Below are positions 61,526-64,000 of a stretch of DNA of 64,000 bases, one piece after another. A program made the translations under genes and the position numbers. Every line of letters starts with the position of its first letter. Within the stretch, counting starts at the first letter, position 1. Origin of the DNA: Actinomycetota bacterium (GTDB lineage: Bacteria > Actinomycetota > Actinomycetes > S36-B12); the NCBI GenBank assembly GCA_030645615.1, contig JAUSNB010000050.1, positions 1 to 64,000 on the forward strand, read 5' to 3'. Below the pieces are notes generated by a model. The model ran no database searches. It was given only the letters and a program-made list of their open reading frames with translations, and was not told the DNA's origin.

Positions 61526-64000
61526 GTGACCCTCCCCTTCGATGACCACCTCGTGCCGCTGGCTGAGGATCGTGCGTGTGCGCTGCTGGTGGCCTCCCTG
61601 GCGGACACCACGCGCCGCGAGCGCACCTCGTCGCGCAGGCTCGCCCGGCTGCTCGCGGACGAGCGCGGTCGCGATCTCCTGCTCGACCTCACCGACCGGG
61701 TCATGCGCATCCGGACCCCCCGGCGTGCGGCCCGGGCCTTGAGGTCACTGGTCGCCGGCGGCATCCCTGCGTCGCTTGGCCCCATCGACCGGCTCGGCCT
61801 TGGGCTCCTCGGCCTGCTGGCTCCCCTGGCCCCTGTCACGGCGGACCGCCTTGTCAATTGGCGCATCGCCAAGGACACGCATGGCGTCATCCTTCCGGCC
61901 GACGATCCAGCATTCAGCGACTACGTCGATGCCCGCGGCCGGGATGGGTACCGGCTGAATATCAACGTGCTCGGCGAGTCCATCCTCGGCAACGACGAAG
62001 CCGACGCTCGATGCCGCGCCGTTCTTGCGCGCATCTCGCGTCCCGACGTCACGTACGTGTCAGTCAAGATCTCCGCGCTCTGCGCCAACCTCGATGTCCT
62101 GGCCGAGGAGGACTCCGTTGGCCGGATCACCGAGCGGCTGGCTGAGTTGTACCGCGCAGCCGCACGCACGAGCCCGCGCACGTTCGTCAACCTCGACATG
62201 GAGGAGTACCGCGACCTCGAGCTCTCCCTGCGCTCATTCATGGACGTGCTCGATCGCCCGGAGTTCGCCGAGGTCGAGGCCGGGATCGTGCTGCAGGCCT
62301 ATATCCCCGATTCCCACGCGGCGCTGGCACGGCTGTGCGACTGGGTCACGCAACGGGTGCGGCATGGCGGCGCGGGGATCAAGGTGCGCCTCGTCAAGGG
62401 TGCAAACCTTGCCATGGAGGCGGTCGAGGCGGAACTGCACGACTGGCCGCAAGCGCCCTACCTCACGAAAGCGGAGGTCGACGCCTCCTTCAAAGCCATG
62501 CTGCACACGGCGCTCACCAGACCTGCTCCCGCCGCGATGCGCATCGGCGTGGCCAGCCACAACCTGTTCGACATTGCCTGGGCCCTCACCCTCGGCGAGG
62601 ACCTCGGAGCGGCGGAACGCATCGACATCGAGATGCTCGAGGGGATGGCGGCACCGCAGTCGCGGGCCGTCCGCGACGATGCGGGGGCGCTACTCCTCTA
62701 CTCACCCGTCGTCACGGAGCGCGAACGGGATGCGTCCATCGCCTACCTGAGCCGGCGACTCGACGAGAACTCGGCGCCCGAGAACTTCCTGCGCGCACTC
62801 TTCGACCTCACGCCCGGATCGCCCCAGTGGGTTGACCAGGCGGGCCGGTTCCGGGTCTCGGTTCGCGAGTCCACGACCGTCTCGCGAGCATCGCGACGGG
62901 ATCAGGATCGCGACCGCTCAGTATCGCCGCATCCCGCCGACGGGAGTTTCGCGAATGCCGCCGACACGGACTTCACCCGAGCCGTCAACCGCCGTTGGAT
63001 CGCTCGGCACCTCGATCAGGTCCAACCACCGGCTCCCGACCTGGTCGACACCATGGACGGCGTCGATGGCATCGTCCGCCGGGCCCTGTCCGCCCAGGCA
63101 ACGTGGGCAGGCTCGAGTTGGGCGGAGCGGCGCCGAGTGCTGGCCCGGGCGGCAACCGAGATGGAGGCCCAACGCGGAACGTCCATCGCGACCATGGCGG
63201 CCACCGTGGGCAAGACGGTCCGCGAGGCAGACCCGGAGGTCTCCGAGGCCATCGACTTCGCCACGTACGCCGCCCACCTCACCCTCGCCCATGAGAGCCT
63301 CGAGGCCGCGGGCGCAACCTGGCGGCCCCACCGTGTCGTGGTGGTGGCCGGGCCTTGGAACTTCCCCTACGCGATCCCTGCATCCGGTGTGCTCCACGCC
63401 CTTGCGGGCGGAAGCGCCGTGGTCCTCAAGCCGGCCCCCGAGGCGCGGTCGGTGGGGGCCCTGTTGGTCCAGCAGCTCCACGCGTCTGGCATCCCGGTGG
63501 ACCTGGTACAGCTCGCCTGCACCCCGGACAACGAAGTGGGCACCCGCCTCATCACGCACCCTGACGTCGACATGGTCATGCTCACCGGCAGCATCGACAC
63601 GGCGCAAATGTTCCTGTCGTGGAAGCCGTCGCTGAACCTGCACGCGGAGACCAGCGGCAAGAACTCCCTCATCATCACCGCGGCAGCGGACATCGACCAG
63701 TCGATCAAGGACCTGGTCAAGTCCGCCTTCGGCCACGCCGGCCAGAAGTGCTCTGCGGCCAGCCTCGCGATCGTCGAGGCGTCCGTCTACGACGATCCCG
63801 CGTTCCATTCACGCCTGGCTGATGCCGTGCGCAGCCTGGTGGTCGGCGAAGCGACGGACCTCGGCACGATGATGGGGCCTCTAGTCGGCCCGCCCAGTGG
63901 CGCTCTTGAACGTGCGCTCACCAGGCTCGAACCGGGCGAGACATGGCTGGTCGAGCCGAGGCGCCTCGACCCCACGGCGTGGACGCCCGGAGTGCGGCGT
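61526..64000 (+). CDS. putA: bifunctional proline dehydrogenase / glutamate-semialdehyde dehydrogenase, 3' truncated
   Basis: 825 codons are open to the window edge, the first two thirds of an actinobacterial PutA that would continue rightward. The proline dehydrogenase part (to about residue 440) includes YVSVKISALCANL, RLVKGANLAMEAVEAEL and IGVASHNLFDIAWAL; it oxidises proline with FAD. The aldehyde dehydrogenase part starts near residue 500 with VVVVAGPWNFPYAIPASGV, catalytic E708 in HAETSGKNS and C742 in FGHAGQKCSAA. GTG 61526 is used; the ribosome-binding site is weak. Confidence 0.92.
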   Translation, partial: MTLPFDDHLVPLAEDRACALLVASLADTTRRERTSSRRLARLLADERGRDLLLDLTDRVMRIRTPRRAARALRSLVAGGIPASLGPIDRLGLGLLGLLAPLAPVTADRLVNWRIAKDTHGVILPADDPAFSDYVDARGRDGYRLNINVLGESILGNDEADARCRAVLARISRPDVTYVSVKISALCANLDVLAEEDSVGRITERLAELYRAAARTSPRTFVNLDMEEYRDLELSLRSFMDVLDRPEFAEVEAGIVLQAYIPDSHAALARLCDWVTQRVRHGGAGIKVRLVKGANLAMEAVEAELHDWPQAPYLTKAEVDASFKAMLHTALTRPAPAAMRIGVASHNLFDIAWALTLGEDLGAAERIDIEMLEGMAAPQSRAVRDDAGALLLYSPVVTERERDASIAYLSRRLDENSAPENFLRALFDLTPGSPQWVDQAGRFRVSVRESTTVSRASRRDQDRDRSVSPHPADGSFANAADTDFTRAVNRRWIARHLDQVQPPAPDLVDTMDGVDGIVRRALSAQATWAGSSWAERRRVLARAATEMEAQRGTSIATMAATVGKTVREADPEVSEAIDFATYAAHLTLAHESLEAAGATWRPHRVVVVAGPWNFPYAIPASGVLHALAGGSAVVLKPAPEARSVGALLVQQLHASGIPVDLVQLACTPDNEVGTRLITHPDVDMVMLTGSIDTAQMFLSWKPSLNLHAETSGKNSLIITAAADIDQSIKDLVKSAFGHAGQKCSAASLAIVEASVYDDPAFHSRLADAVRSLVVGEATDLGTMMGPLVGPPSGALERALTRLEPGETWLVEPRRLDPTAWTPGVRR

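Noticed and set aside
1-64000. CRISPR arrays, tRNA/rRNA genes, insertion sequences, att sites
   Set aside because: I looked for regular direct repeats, tRNA-like cloverleaves, transposase domains and flanking terminal repeats and found none.

Overview
The window is high-GC, gene-dense DNA with the habits of an actinobacterium (Actinomycetota). GTG starts are frequent, most genes touch or overlap as ATGA or GTGA, and the -10 boxes have the form TAnnnT. Many families are typical of that phylum: DUF6421, paired PH-domain proteins, LtrA, GAP/Sap, a META lipoprotein, an actinobacterial PutA and a GcvT-fused sarcosine/dimethylglycine dehydrogenase-like protein. I see no rRNA, tRNA, insertion sequence, prophage or CRISPR array. 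The species cannot be named from the sequence alone.

Layout. 0-9 kb: a secreted protein, a DEAD-box helicase, a histidine phosphatase with a small membrane protein, an overlapping DUF6421/SDR/threonine-aldolase operon, and two PH-domain membrane proteins. 9-13 kb: an Lrp regulator, then a TPP riboswitch controlling a thiamine ABC importer (thiBPQ). 12.7-19.4 kb: a membrane-embedded spermidine-synthase-like protein, tryptophan 2,3-dioxygenase, GNAT and VOC proteins, and a divergent dihydropteroate-synthase-like protein. 19.4-26 kb: a CASTOR/POLLUX-type channel protein, LtrA, an M23 peptidase, a GAP exporter and a molybdopterin oxidoreductase. 26-38 kb: GGDEF and GGDEF/EAL proteins, a large alpha/beta hydrolase, the dehydrogenase-like protein, a SpeD-like plus LuxI-like pair, a CoA-transferase and a PaaI thioesterase. 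38-46 kb: an ArsR-type regulator, a probable Mn2+ (yybP-ykoY) riboswitch ahead of a Gre-factor-like gene, an FtsX-type ABC system and an MFS exporter. 46-50 kb: a five-gene acyl-CoA operon (SDR, MaoC, two acyl-CoA dehydrogenases, FlK-like thioesterase). 50-57 kb: TMEM175, a TPP enzyme, a GGDEF protein, a methyltransferase, an orphan PemK-like protein and a second DEAD-box helicase. 57-64 kb: a self-regulated Xre/membrane-protein operon with an oxidoreductase, a CrtC/AttH-like protein, a PAS-AraC regulator and a bifunctional putA that runs off the right edge.

Most notable. (1) A 130-residue S-adenosylmethionine-decarboxylase homologue with altered active-site residues is co-directional with a LuxI/GNAT-fold synthase; together they could make an undescribed metabolite. 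(2) A yybP-ykoY-type RNA precedes a transcription-elongation-factor-like gene rather than an Mn exporter. (3) At least nine genes follow a strict TAnnnT-N6-(A/G)TG pattern, which predicts leaderless mRNAs. (4) The two DEAD-box helicases each have exactly 143 nt between the predicted -10 box and the start codon. (5) Three convergent gene pairs share a single CTAG as both stop codons.
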